A stretch of DNA of 35,276 bases from Terriglobales bacterium (GCA_025934025.1 JAICYU010000013.1:1-35276), one strand, 5' to 3'; counted from the stretch's first letter, positions 24,017 through 32,107 are shown. Notes: a model not told the origin generated them from the letters alone. Numbers and translations are program-made.

Positions 24017-25483
24017 TTAGAGTTGAGAGAAATCAATATAACCGCGCTGGGGGTCTGCGCTGATGAGCTTCACGCGCAATTTGTCCCCAACGTCGAGGCC
24101 GTGAGCATGAACCAGCAGTCCTTCAACCTGTGCCTGAAGGGCGCGGACAAACGTCCCTCCTGGAGTGACTCCAGTGACAATCGCGTCAAAAGTTTCGCCG
24201 ATGCGGTGCATCATCGTAACCGCCGCAATGCGCTTTGACATCGCGCGCTCAACTTTGCGGGCTGCGTCTTCTTTTTCGGTGCAATTCCGAGCAACAGATT
24301 CGAGCTCGTCCTCGGAGTACGGACTCGGTCGCCCGGACAGCATGCTCTTGACGAGGCGTTGCGCCACCATATCGGCGAATCTGCGGTTGGGAGCAGTGGA
24401 GTGCGTGTAATTCTGTACTGCGAGACCAAAGTGGCCAGGGGCGGGCTCGCCCGGACGTTCCACGACGTACTCGCCAGGCCCGATCAGTTTGATCACAGCC
24501 AGTGAGAGATCGGCAAAGCGATCGGGATCAGCCGCCTTTTGCTGGACCAAAAAGTCATTCAATGCTTTTGAATCCGGCTGAGTTGGCAGTTTGGCTCCAT
24601 GCTGCGAGGCCAGCTCCACGATTCTGTCCCACCGCTCCGGAGTTTTGACCACGCGGCGTATGGAAGGGATGCGGCTCGCTTCCAGTTGCTGCGCTACCGC
24701 ACCATTTGCCGCGATCATAAAATCCTCAATCAGTTCTGTAGCACGGTTCTTTCGCTGCTTCTCCAGGCCGACTGTGTGATCGCTGAGTAAAATCGGATGG
24801 AGTTCGCTGGTCTCAAGGTTGAGAGCGCCGTGGCGGTAGCGCTCCCGCTTCAAGAGCTGTGCCGCTTCATCCTGCAACTTAAGCTGTGCCTGTAGCTCCG
24901 GCGACACTGCGACTTTTGTTGGCGCGGGTGCGCTGCCTTCCAGCCATGCGCCAACGGCGTTGTAGGCGAGCTGCGCGTGATTGCGTACCAGGGCACGATA
25001 GAAGCTCTGGCCATGAACTTCTCCGCCATCGTTCACCACCAATTCCGCGACCACGCACAGATTGTCGCTGTTTTCGAGAAGAGAGGTGGCTCCAGTGCTC
25101 AGCTGCTCCGGCAGCATGGGAAAGTTGCGAACACCGGCGTAGATGGTGGTTGTTTCCCGCGCCGCATGCTGGTCAATGGGGGAGCCCTTTTCGACGAAGG
25201 CGTCCACGTCCGCAATCCCGATCATGACTTTGATTGAGCCGTCGCTCTGCCGTTCTGCTACCTCAATCTGGTCCAGATCGCGGGAGGTGTCATTATCAAT
25301 GGATGACCAGAGAAGGTTCCGTAAGTCCTTCGCGTCAGTAGCATTGCTTGCCGGTGAGGGCCGATGCTGAAGCCGCGCCAATTGCTCTTGCACTTCGGGA
25401 GAGAAATCCGGCTGGAATCCGTTCTGGAGCATTACTTGGCGCGCGATAGCCTGAAGATCAAAGTGGTTCGTGTGATTGTTCAT
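24017..25483 (-). CDS. RNase II/R-family (RNB) exoribonuclease, short form
   Basis: A 488-aa 3'-5' exoribonuclease-like protein. The RNB domain begins near residue 50: SSIDNDTSRDLDQIEV (61-75) carries the metal-binding aspartates D63, D69 and D71. HFGLAVQNYTHSTAPNRRFADMVAQR (about 350-375) is the conserved C-terminal RNB motif including the invariant arginines. A short beta-rich C-terminal S1/OB-like domain (about 430-488: TGVTPGGTFVRA, GDKLRVKLISAD) follows. The N-terminal cold-shock domains of RNase II/R are absent, and the fourth aspartate of the cluster is Q72. This short form occurs in several non-proteobacterial lineages. No Shine-Dalgarno sequence is evident. Confidence 0.88.
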   Translation of the reverse strand: MNNHTNHFDLQAIARQVMLQNGFQPDFSPEVQEQLARLQHRPSPASNATDAKDLRNLLWSSIDNDTSRDLDQIEVAERQSDGSIKVMIGIADVDAFVEKGSPIDQHAARETTTIYAGVRNFPMLPEQLSTGATSLLENSDNLCVVAELVVNDGGEVHGQSFYRALVRNHAQLAYNAVGAWLEGSAPAPTKVAVSPELQAQLKLQDEAAQLLKRERYRHGALNLETSELHPILLSDHTVGLEKQRKNRATELIEDFMIAANGAVAQQLEASRIPSIRRVVKTPERWDRIVELASQHGAKLPTQPDSKALNDFLVQQKAADPDRFADLSLAVIKLIGPGEYVVERPGEPAPGHFGLAVQNYTHSTAPNRRFADMVAQRLVKSMLSGRPSPYSEDELESVARNCTEKEDAARKVERAMSKRIAAVTMMHRIGETFDAIVTGVTPGGTFVRALQAQVEGLLVHAHGLDVGDKLRVKLISADPQRGYIDFSQL

Positions 25484-25744
25484 TGGGTCTTAAATTGAAA
25501 AGAGAAAGACTAACATGCGGCTCGAGAGTAGCAGCATCCCCGCAGTTAACAAATTTTTACAAAACGCATGTTTCCAAACTGTACGCTTTGAACTACAACG
25601 CAACGTGGGACAACTTTGAACCAGAAGAGTTTGGCGTGCGAGCCGATGATGATCTCAGGACGCGGCTCTTTTGTGCAATACAGCCGGTGCAGGAGAGAGG
25701 TAAACTACCGGACAACTGGGGAAGGAGACGATTAAGCATCAGCT

Positions 25745-26878
25745 ATGGTCGTGCTTGCCGCGATACTGTCAATTCTGCTCGCCGGCTCGTGGGTTTACTG
25801 CGTGCTCATTGTTCTTGGAGCGCGAAAGTATCTTGCCGTTGTGCCCGCTGTTCCCACGGAACTCCAGCCCATCAGCGTCCTGAAACCTCTCTGCGGAGAA
25901 GATGAAGGGCTTGAACAAAACTTGCGCAGCTTCTTCGCGCAAGATTATCCGGAGTTCGAAATTATTTTTGGCGTGCATAGAGCTGATGATCCTGCCGCCG
26001 CGCTGGTGAACCGGTTGATTACGGAATATAAAAACCAGGTCCACGCGCGGCTTGTAATCACTGGTGAATCGCTCATCCCGAATGGAAAAGCGCACAATCT
26101 CAACCGTCTGGTGCGTGAGGCCAGGTATGAGCTTCTGGTGATGAGTGACAGTGATGTGCGGGTCCGCCCTGATCTTCTCTCAACGATTGCACGCGAATTC
26201 CAGGATGCGAGAGTGGGACTGATTACGTGCCCTTATCGTGCCGTAGCGGGAAGGAGTTTTTGGTCGCAAACCGAAGCGATCGGGATGAACACTGAGCTGC
26301 TTGGTGGGGTGCTCGTTGCCCGCATGATTGAAGGCATGAGGTTTGCTCTTGGGCCAACCATGGCGGTGCGACGCAGCCTGTTGGAAGAGATCGGCGGTTT
26401 TGCTTATCTTCAGGAATTCCTGGCGGAAGATTTTGTCATCGGACAGCGGGCGGCCGAGTTAGGGCACGAAGTTGTGCTCTCGTCGTCGGTCATCGAGCAC
26501 CGCATCGGGACGCAGTCTATGGCGCGCAATCTCAGCCACCGCCTCCGCTGGGCACGCAGCACGCGGCGGTCCCGTCCGGCGGGGTACTGGGGCCAGATTT
26601 TCACCTATCCTATGGCGCTCGCAATCGTCCTTCTGGCAGCTTGGCCTGCTGCATGGAGTCTGGTGCTGTTCACACTGATTTTGCGCAGCGTCGCAGCCTT
26701 TGCAACGGCGGAGTCTTTATTGTGCGATCCATTATTCCGGAAGCGCTGGTGGCTCCTTCCGGTCCAGGATGTCTTGGGGTTCTGCGTGTGGATGGGAGGA
26801 TTCCTTGGGGACACTATCATCTGGCGCGATCGCAAATGCACCGTTCTCCGCGACGGCCGCCTGCACGTGAATCCCTGA
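25745..26878 (+). CDS. Ceramide glucosyltransferase/HpnI-like GT2
   Basis: A 377-aa membrane glycosyltransferase. An N-terminal helix (2-25) is followed by a GT21-type domain: ISVLKPLCGEDEGLEQNL, FFAQDYPEFEIIFGV, NGKAHNLNRL, VMSDSDVRV (the DxD-like site), AEDFVIG and HRLRWARSTR (the Q/RxxRW-like motif). Three C-terminal hydrophobic segments complete it (about 285-360). The closest families are eukaryote-like ceramide glucosyltransferases and bacterial HpnI, which adds N-acetylglucosamine to bacteriohopanetetrol. No hopanoid cluster is visible here, so the lipid acceptor is open. An in-frame stop just upstream fixes ATG 25745; GGAAGGAG is 17 bases away, too far to be ideal. The 261-bp upstream region shows nothing else. 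Confidence 0.87.
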   Translation: MVVLAAILSILLAGSWVYCVLIVLGARKYLAVVPAVPTELQPISVLKPLCGEDEGLEQNLRSFFAQDYPEFEIIFGVHRADDPAAALVNRLITEYKNQVHARLVITGESLIPNGKAHNLNRLVREARYELLVMSDSDVRVRPDLLSTIAREFQDARVGLITCPYRAVAGRSFWSQTEAIGMNTELLGGVLVARMIEGMRFALGPTMAVRRSLLEEIGGFAYLQEFLAEDFVIGQRAAELGHEVVLSSSVIEHRIGTQSMARNLSHRLRWARSTRRSRPAGYWGQIFTYPMALAIVLLAAWPAAWSLVLFTLILRSVAAFATAESLLCDPLFRKRWWLLPVQDVLGFCVWMGGFLGDTIIWRDRKCTVLRDGRLHVNP

Positions 26879-26891
26879 GCTTTTCACCGGC

Positions 26892-26920
26892 AAAAGAAAA
26901 CCCCGCATTCCTGCGGGGTT
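26892..26920 (-). terminator. Terminator of the Ser/Thr-rich secreted protein gene
   Basis: AACCCCGCA/TGCGGGGTT, a 9-bp stem with TTCC loop (26899-26920). On the minus strand it runs into TTTTCTTTT (26892-26900). The hairpin may also slow plus-strand transcription from the GT2 gene. Confidence 0.82.
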
Positions 26921-26939
26921 GAAGCAGATTGCGCAGGTG

Positions 26940-27557
26940 CTATTTCGTGGTGCTGCAGCTGCTGGAAATCATCTTCACCTTTTTCACCGTGAAGCTTGGA
27001 GAAGAAGAGGATCCGGTCGTGGAAGAAGAACCGGCTCCGGGTTGCTGCGAACCGGAAGTGGAACTCGTTCCGGAAGCAGAGCTTGAGCCAGCGCCCATGC
27101 CGCTTGAAGCAGACGCCGATCCGTTGTCAGAGCTGGAGCCCATGATCCGTACCTCATGCCCAACGTGCGCGCTCAGCTTGGAGGTATCACCGGTCAGGTT
27201 GTAGGTCTTGCCGGAATTATCGGTAAGCGTGTAGTTGCCGGATGAACCGTTCAGACAGCCTTCAATCGTGTCTTTGTCGCCCTTGGTGGACGTGGTGGTT
27301 GTCTGGCTGCTTGTGGTCGTCGTTGAGCTGGTGTCTGGAGTCTGCGATGTGCTGCTGGGGCTCTGGGTTTGAGGGCTGCTCGTGTCAGGAGTGGTTGATT
27401 GCGTCGAAGGTGACGCGCTGGTGCTGCTGCTGGGACTGGCCGACTGTGAACTTGTGTCGGGTGTCGTTGACTGCGGCGTAGTTGGCGAACTGCTCTGCGC
27501 AACCACCCAAACCGCTGAAAGCAGCAGAATCGCTGGGATCAGGGATAGCTTTCTCAT
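26940..27557 (-). CDS. Secreted Ser/Thr-rich protein with DUF5818-like core
   Basis: A 205-aa exported protein. The signal peptide MRKLSLIPAILLLSAVWVVA is followed by about 70 residues of Ser/Thr/Pro/Gln low complexity. The folded core at about 95-140 (DTIEGCLNGSSGNYTLTDNS, YNLTGD, LSAHVGHEVRIMG) matches the OB-like DUF5818 pattern seen in acidobacterial secreted proteins. A second Ser/Gly-rich stretch and a C-terminal VKKVKMISSSC motif follow. AGGAGG six bases before ATG gives a strong start. Function unknown; a surface or cell-wall role is plausible. Confidence 0.85.
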   Translation of the reverse strand: MRKLSLIPAILLLSAVWVVAQSSSPTTPQSTTPDTSSQSASPSSSTSASPSTQSTTPDTSSPQTQSPSSTSQTPDTSSTTTTSSQTTTTSTKGDKDTIEGCLNGSSGNYTLTDNSGKTYNLTGDTSKLSAHVGHEVRIMGSSSDNGSASASSGMGAGSSSASGTSSTSGSQQPGAGSSSTTGSSSSPSFTVKKVKMISSSCSTTK

Positions 27558-27740
27558 TTACATCCTCCTAAAATTACTTTCGGCCTTCGCTCCGGCCTGA
27601 AGCATTTTGGAAGTGGCGTCAGTCCGTTAGATATCCTCCGGTAGCGCGGGTTTGCCTCATCTGCCTCGGTTTCGTAAGGAAACGAGAGACTCGCAAAGAA
27701 GGGAGTAAGGGGATTAAGTGATTTGCTCTTGCAGGTCCCG

Positions 27741-28643
27741 CTATTTTCTGGCGTCAGACTCGGGAACTGCACTGCGACCATTCGCGGAGACAGGTTCTCT
27801 GTCCTTCTCCAACAGGTTGTAGGCTTGTGCAATGGTCAGTTGGTTTGACACAGGCTGAAAATCGCGAAAAGTCTCATGCTCTCTCACAGTGAGGGTCTTG
27901 AAAATAACCGCATGGCCGGTCATGTTCACATCCAGGCTCACGACTTCCCAGTGATCAGGGGCGACTTCCTTCTGTACAACGTTGAATGTGCCCCCTTTAT
28001 TTAAGCGGCCCAGCAGTCCCCATCCGAATGTCACATCTTCAAAAAGCGTGCCATCAATCCGGGCGAGATGCTTCGCCAGCGGATCAATCCACATCTTCCC
28101 ACTGAGCGAACGAAAGACACGAAGTTCGCGCGTGGGAGCATCGTAATGCGGATTGGGAAAGAACGTCAGCCGGACCAGGTTGCTGTCAAATCCGTCATAT
28201 TTGAAGACGAACGCGTCGGGAATTGCCTTCAGCATTTGCTTGGCTTTATCGGCATCATCTTTCTTGCGTTTGTTCCGCTTTGCGCGTTCATCCGGATCGG
28301 AAACCAGTTTGCGCATTCTCGCTTCATCCTGCTGCCGCTGGTCCGCGGTGAGAGGCTGTCCGTTCCTCAACAACTCGCGCGCAAGCTCGCCATCTTTGGT
28401 TTCAATCACGTCCCGTTCGTAGCTGCTTTTCTCATCCGCGTGAACGTAAAGGTAACGCCAGTAGGATTGGTCGGTGTCGTCGAGCTTTATCTCATGCTGG
28501 ATGACTTCGGCCACAAACCGGGTCGCGTCGCTGGGAAGCTGCGGAGTGGTTTGCTGCTGGGCCGGCAGCTGCGACAGGGAAGCAAGGACGAAGCTGACCA
28601 GACACAAAATCCCCGCGCCTCGTTGGGAGGTCTTCAGAAGCAT
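27741..28643 (-). CDS. Secreted protein of unknown function
   Basis: A 300-aa exported protein. The signal peptide is about 1-29 (ILCLVSFVLASLSQLPAQ). A charged, probably helical segment at about 100-150 (RQQDEARMRKLVSDPDERAKRNKRKKDDADKAK is all charge) is followed by a beta-rich C-terminal half (FKYDGFDSNLVRLTFFPNP, GTLFEDVTFGWGLLGRLNKG, SLDVNMTGHAVIFKTL). The second half has the feel of LolA/VioE-like lipid-binding sheets, but I cannot assign a family. AGGTGA lies five bases before ATG. A 183-bp gap separates it from the next leftward gene. Confidence 0.8.
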   Translation of the reverse strand: MLLKTSQRGAGILCLVSFVLASLSQLPAQQQTTPQLPSDATRFVAEVIQHEIKLDDTDQSYWRYLYVHADEKSSYERDVIETKDGELARELLRNGQPLTADQRQQDEARMRKLVSDPDERAKRNKRKKDDADKAKQMLKAIPDAFVFKYDGFDSNLVRLTFFPNPHYDAPTRELRVFRSLSGKMWIDPLAKHLARIDGTLFEDVTFGWGLLGRLNKGGTFNVVQKEVAPDHWEVVSLDVNMTGHAVIFKTLTVREHETFRDFQPVSNQLTIAQAYNLLEKDREPVSANGRSAVPESDARK

Positions 28644-28753
28644 TCAATCACCTGGTTCCTTGTTACTGTTAGACGCATTCCATCCAGCAGCTAGTTGCAT
28701 TCTAGCGCAGCCGGCCAGTCCATAGGCGCATGCCGGGAAAGAGAGTGTTAGGC

Positions 28754-28787
28754 AAAAAACAAAGGCGGCCTGCAATCAGCCGCCTTT
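28754..28787 (-). terminator. Orphan minus-strand terminator
   Basis: AAAGGCGGC/GCCGCCTTT, a 9-bp stem, on the minus strand followed by GTTTTTTG. No protein gene ends in front of it, which implies a short non-coding transcript coming from the right. Confidence 0.7.
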
Positions 28788-28905
28788 GCGCCGACCTCTT
28801 CGGAAAAGGCAGTCCCATTGGCTCAAATCGCCGCGACTTCGGAACCGCTGTTCCCCTGGTTTTCGGTCCCGTCCTGCGCCGCGACATTTCCGTCCCGGTC
28901 GGACA
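28788..28905 (-). ncRNA. Candidate small structured RNA
   Basis: The sequence directly upstream of the orphan terminator can be closed by CCGACC/GGTCGG (28897-28902 with 28791-28796). It contains an internal hairpin GGAAC-AGCG-GTTCC and a repeated GTCGCGGCG word. It is G+C-rich compared with the AT-rich DNA to its right, where a promoter would sit. I recognise no known RNA family; a 6S-like or lineage-specific sRNA is possible. Inferred from pattern only. Confidence 0.3.
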
Positions 28906-29235
28906 CGTTACTAAAATGCAAACATAAGGCCAAACTCCTGAAATCTGCGAAAAATACGGCAAAAGCGTAAACCGCTGAAAGATTTAGGTTTGTTGCCGCT
29001 CCAGTAACTGTTAACTGTAAAGTAAATATCAGGCGAAAGAATGCCGGGAGGAAAGGTGGGCATCCCGATGCCACCTATAGGCATGCGGCTTCTGCGAGGT
29101 GTCACTCCCAGAGTAACTATTGTGGAGCAACGAGCGAGAGTACACTTCGTGCAGCCGCAAGAAGTTCTGATCCAGCTCACGATGACGTGAGTCCGCCTCA
29201 GTTCGGAAACAGATCAACCAAGGAATGGTGAAAAA

Positions 29236-29802
29236 ATGTGGAAAGCACGCCCAGAAGATGAGAAGCCGATGCCTCTCGGTTCCAGCATGAACTCACAAAC
29301 CTCCGCTGCGCCGGTCGCGCCGGTCAGCGCCGCAAAAGAAAACCCCCGGCCTGCTCCTTCCTATTCGGAGCGCGCCGATGTAGGACATATCGGCAAATCC
29401 GTAGTGATTCGCGGTGAGCTTTCCGGCAGCGAAGATCTTTACCTGGACGGAGACATCCAAGGCACGATTGATCTGCGTGACCACAAGCTTGTGATCGGGC
29501 CGAATGGAAAGATCAAGGCAACGGTCAGCGCGCGCGAACTCGTGGTGCACGGCAAAGTTGAAGGAAACATCAGCGGCAGTGAGCGAGTAGAGCTGAGGAA
29601 ATCCTGCAGCGTTGTGGGAGACATCAACACGCAACGAATCGTGATTGAAGATGGTGCGTTCTTCAAAGGCGCCATTGATATCAAAGAGAATGCGCCGCGC
29701 AAGGCCATAGCAGCATCTGCGTCCGCGGGTTCAAGTGCAACGCACAGCTTTGCTTCGGCCGGCAGCAGCGGCTCCCAGAGTTCCTTTTTGGAAGCCAAGT
29801 GA
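29236..29802 (+). CDS. Bactofilin
   Basis: A 188-aa polymer-forming cytoskeletal protein (bactofilin, PF04519). A disordered N-terminal tail (1-50, Ala/Pro-rich) is followed by the beta-helix core at about 50-152, with regular 17-18-residue turns (IGKSVVIRGELSGSEDLYLD, GDIQGTIDL, GKVEGNISG, VVGDINTQRIVIEDGAFFKG). The C-terminal tail is Ser/Ala-rich. Bactofilins polymerise without nucleotide and organise envelope growth or polar complexes. AAGGA lies about ten bases before ATG. The following methyltransferase-like gene starts 16 bp later, so the two probably form an operon. Confidence 0.94.
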   Translation: MWKARPEDEKPMPLGSSMNSQTSAAPVAPVSAAKENPRPAPSYSERADVGHIGKSVVIRGELSGSEDLYLDGDIQGTIDLRDHKLVIGPNGKIKATVSARELVVHGKVEGNISGSERVELRKSCSVVGDINTQRIVIEDGAFFKGAIDIKENAPRKAIAASASAGSSATHSFASAGSSGSQSSFLEAK

Positions 29803-29818
29803 GATAGAGTAAGGGAGC

Positions 29819-30493
29819 ATGGGCTCCCCAAGCGACAGTTTCAGGCGATGGTTTCGCGGAGCGGGCAGCTCGCAATCGCGGAGCGAGGAGAAAAATGTCT
29901 CCGCTCCGCGCACCTCCCGACGCTCCACAGCTCTGGGCGATTTCATGCGCGGATTGAAGCCGCAAGGGGAGCAGAAGCTCCATGTGCTTGATCTGGGTCC
30001 CACGTCCCCCAACAACATCGCTTTTCTTACTGAGCTGGGAATGCGCGTGTACAACGAGGATGTGCTGCGGGCATCGCAGGACGCTTCGTACCGGGTCGCC
30101 GGAAAGGAAGGAGCTGAGCAGTTCGACGAGTCTCGCTTCTTCGCTGACAACCTGGCCTACGGCTCAGACCACTTTGACGCTGTCCTGTTCTGGGACACCT
30201 TGGAGTACCTGCCTGAGCCGCTCGTCGTCCCTCTAGTCGAGAAAATCCAGGGGATGGTGAAGCCGCACGGCACGCTTTTAGCGTTCTTCCACACCAAGGA
30301 TGCAGGGCCGGAGTCTTCCGCTTACCGGTACCACATCGTTCAGCCGGATACCATTGAACTTGAGCCGAAGCCGGGAATCCGGCTGCAAAGAGTGTTTCAG
30401 AACCGGCACATCGAGAATCTTTTCAAGAACTTTGCTTCGCGCAAGTTCTTCCTCGGCCGCGACAATATCCGAGAAGTAATCCTTGTCCGTTGA
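29819..30493 (+). CDS. Methyltransferase-fold protein downstream of bactofilin
   Basis: A 224-aa soluble protein with a class I SAM-methyltransferase-like layout: LHVLDLGPTSPNNIAFL (motif I, degenerate GxGxG), FDAVLFWDTLEYL (motif IV-like) and VKPHGTLLAFFHT (motif VI-like). The N-terminal 40 residues are basic and Ser-rich. Loss of the glycine pattern makes catalysis uncertain; it might only bind a ligand. AGGGAGC sits just before ATG. Close spacing to bactofilin suggests a joint role in envelope or cytoskeleton function. Confidence 0.75.
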   Translation: MGSPSDSFRRWFRGAGSSQSRSEEKNVSAPRTSRRSTALGDFMRGLKPQGEQKLHVLDLGPTSPNNIAFLTELGMRVYNEDVLRASQDASYRVAGKEGAEQFDESRFFADNLAYGSDHFDAVLFWDTLEYLPEPLVVPLVEKIQGMVKPHGTLLAFFHTKDAGPESSAYRYHIVQPDTIELEPKPGIRLQRVFQNRHIENLFKNFASRKFFLGRDNIREVILVR

Positions 30494-30774
30494 TCTTACG
30501 TTATTGAGCAGATAACCAATTGTGCTCAAAAGTGGTATCCAGATGCCCACACTGGTACCGGCTACTCCGATATCATATCGGCTAAGCTGCCACTTCCGCG
30601 CAGTTGCAAGATCCATCGTGCGCATTAAAGCCATTATTTCCAAACTGTTATAAGCTTCGCAAGATTTGACCTTGGCCTGCGTTCTTTGGGCAACCAGATT
30701 GCTTCGGTAATTGTGTGCCACTTCTGATTGCAGAAGTACAGACCCTCAACGGGCAGAAAAGAGGTAGATCGAGA

Positions 30775-31290
30775 ATGGCAAGCTTCTTCCAGGGCGTTAT
30801 CGAAAATATGGCGATTTTTGCTCCAGCGACAGAAACGAAGGGAGCGGAATACAGCGAGATCTACAACGAGCACTGCCACAGGATTTATTCTCTGGCTTTT
30901 TGGATGACCGACCATGAACTTGCGGCTGAAGAATTGGCCGCCCATACATTTCTTCGTGCGTTCTCATCAGGAACAGCGCCAAGCACCGAACAAATTGATC
31001 AGGCTTTCTTAAACGAAGTACGTGAGCTAACCGTAATCGGCAACCTTACCCTCAACTCCCCCATCTCCCCCGAGCTTCCCAGTATTCGCGGCAATGTAAA
31101 GCGAGTTCATCTGGAGCGGGCAGTGGTCCAGCTACCCGCCACGGAAAAACTGGTATTCCTGCTTCACGACGTCGAAGGGTATCAGCACGAGCGGATTGGC
31201 AAACTGCTCGGGATCACAGCAGACGAATCGAAATTTGGGTTGCACCAGGCGCGGGTACAGATCCGCGAGTTGGTGGCCCGAATGCAGTAG
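30775..31290 (+). CDS. ECF-like RNA polymerase sigma factor
   Basis: A 171-aa protein. Region 2-like helix: YSEIYNEHCHRIYSLAFWMTDHELAAEELAAHTFLRAF (about 26-64). Region 4-like helix-turn-helix: LPATEKLVFLLHDVEGYQHERIGKLLGITADESKFGLHQARVQIREL (about 120-167). The linker is short, and the DNA-melting part of region 2 is poorly conserved. GTG 30715 upstream and ATG 30808 are alternative starts; AGAGG lies ten bases before ATG 30775. No anti-sigma gene is adjacent. A terminator follows, so it is monocistronic. Confidence 0.8.
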   Translation: MASFFQGVIENMAIFAPATETKGAEYSEIYNEHCHRIYSLAFWMTDHELAAEELAAHTFLRAFSSGTAPSTEQIDQAFLNEVRELTVIGNLTLNSPISPELPSIRGNVKRVHLERAVVQLPATEKLVFLLHDVEGYQHERIGKLLGITADESKFGLHQARVQIRELVARMQ

Positions 31291-31324
31291 AAATCACTTC
31301 ATCTCCTCTCTCCTTGAAGCTCTC

Positions 31325-31356
31325 ACCCCTCAAAGATTTTTTTGAGGGGTTTTTTC
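31325..31356 (+). terminator. Terminator of the sigma-factor gene
   Basis: ACCCCTCAAA/TTTGAGGGGT, a 10-bp stem with GATTTT loop, followed by a T6 run and C. Classical intrinsic terminator 35 bases after the stop. Confidence 0.9.
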
Positions 31357-31699
31357 TTGCCTGACCAGCAAACCTTGCGTTCATGTTCTTCAGTTGGTCA
31401 TGTGTTTCCCTTCCGCATTCGCGCTGGGTCGCCTCTCTCGCTCGCTTGCGCCTCCATTTCCGACGGCTTGATCTGCTCGGATCATTAGAACCATTAATTT
31501 GCGCTTAACACATCTTTAATATCCAGACGATTAACTGCATACATCGCACTACGACGGTCGCACGACGACGAGTAAGCAGCGGCAGAGAAAGCAAAAGCCC
31601 TTCCGGGTCTCAGCCAGACAAGAACAAAAAGATTTAACAACGGCCAGTTCTGCTGACTGAACAGGAGCCGTCTGTTTCGGGCACTACCAGGAGAACATC
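31357..31699 (+). other. 343-bp gene-free leader region
   Basis: No gene is seen. An AT-rich patch near 31490-31525 (TTAACACATCTTTAATAT) could hold a promoter, but I could not place -35/-10 boxes with normal spacing. A hairpin with ACGGC/GCCGT and inner GTTC/GAAC stems (31640-31671) lies about 30 bases before the next start codon and could regulate its translation. There are traces of GCAAAAGCCC-type words near 31590, but no known riboswitch core. Confidence 0.45.
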
Positions 31700-32107
31700 A
31701 TGATTTCTGCACGGCACATTGTCCGCGCGTTGTGTCTCATTGTCGCGTCTTTGGTCTTGAGCGCCTTCGCGGCGCCGGCCGGCGGCTTCAGCGGCAGCTA
31801 CAAACTCGGGACCGCCACGGCTTCAGAGAGCGGCGTCCAGCTCACCATTTCGCTCGCCATTTCCAACAACACTTCCAGCGCCATCAGCAATGCCACTATC
31901 TCGCTGCACGAGCCACGGGCTGCGCGCGTGATTTACGGGCAGCTCAATGGCGTGGCGTTGCCGGCGGGCGCGCGCACTGCGGTGAGCGGTTCTTTCACCG
32001 TGCCGCAGGAGCTTTACGACTCCTGGAAAAAAGGAAGTTCTCCGGCCATGAGCGTCAGCTTCACTGACGCGAAGGGCAATCCGGTACGGGCCTTTATCGA
32101 GTTCTAG
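31700..32107 (+). CDS. Small secreted Ig-like protein
   Basis: A 135-aa exported protein. The signal peptide MISARHIVRALCLIVASLVLSAFA is followed by a beta-rich domain (VQLTISLAISNNTSSAISNATISL, then ARTAVSGSFTVPQELY and SVSFTDAKGNPVRAFIEF) that looks like one Ig-like/CARDB-like sandwich. There are no catalytic motifs. AGGAG six bases before ATG gives a strong start. It lies 26 bp before the large surface protein and is probably co-transcribed with it. Confidence 0.82.
   Translation: MISARHIVRALCLIVASLVLSAFAAPAGGFSGSYKLGTATASESGVQLTISLAISNNTSSAISNATISLHEPRAARVIYGQLNGVALPAGARTAVSGSFTVPQELYDSWKKGSSPAMSVSFTDAKGNPVRAFIEF

Larger units (their letters stand above)
28644..29235. other. 592-bp region without a convincing gene
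   Basis: It contains a minus-strand terminator with no upstream protein gene (28754-28787), a possible structured RNA (28791-28905), and the long leader of bactofilin. That leader has two hairpins: GGTGGGCAT/ATGCCACC at 29055-29075 (one bulge) and CTCACG-ATGA-CGTGAG at 29176-29191. A weak promoter-like pair TTGCCG-17-TGTAAA lies near 28992-29020. The short reading frames here overlap the hairpins and look like chance. Confidence 0.5.

Noticed and set aside
25483-25905. A 140-aa plus-strand frame before and into the GT2 gene.
   Set aside because: It overlaps the start of the clear GT2 frame, has mixed composition and no family features.
28730-28927. A 65-aa plus-strand frame in the gap before bactofilin.
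   Set aside because: It reads through the orphan terminator hairpin and has no ribosome site.
28823-29074. An 83-aa minus-strand frame ending in the possible RNA block.
   Set aside because: Composition changes abruptly along it and no start is supported; a structured RNA explains the terminator better.
30278-30721. A 147-aa minus-strand frame between the methyltransferase and sigma genes, with one hydrophobic stretch.
   Set aside because: Half of it is antisense to the methyltransferase gene, it has no ribosome site, and the hydrophobic stretch alone is not convincing; a small gene in 30494-30721 is not fully excluded.
31560-31640. Possible c-di-GMP (GEMM) riboswitch because of GCAAAAGCCC and CCGGGTCT words.
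   Set aside because: The conserved GACGCAAAGCC core and tetraloop receptor arrangement are not present.
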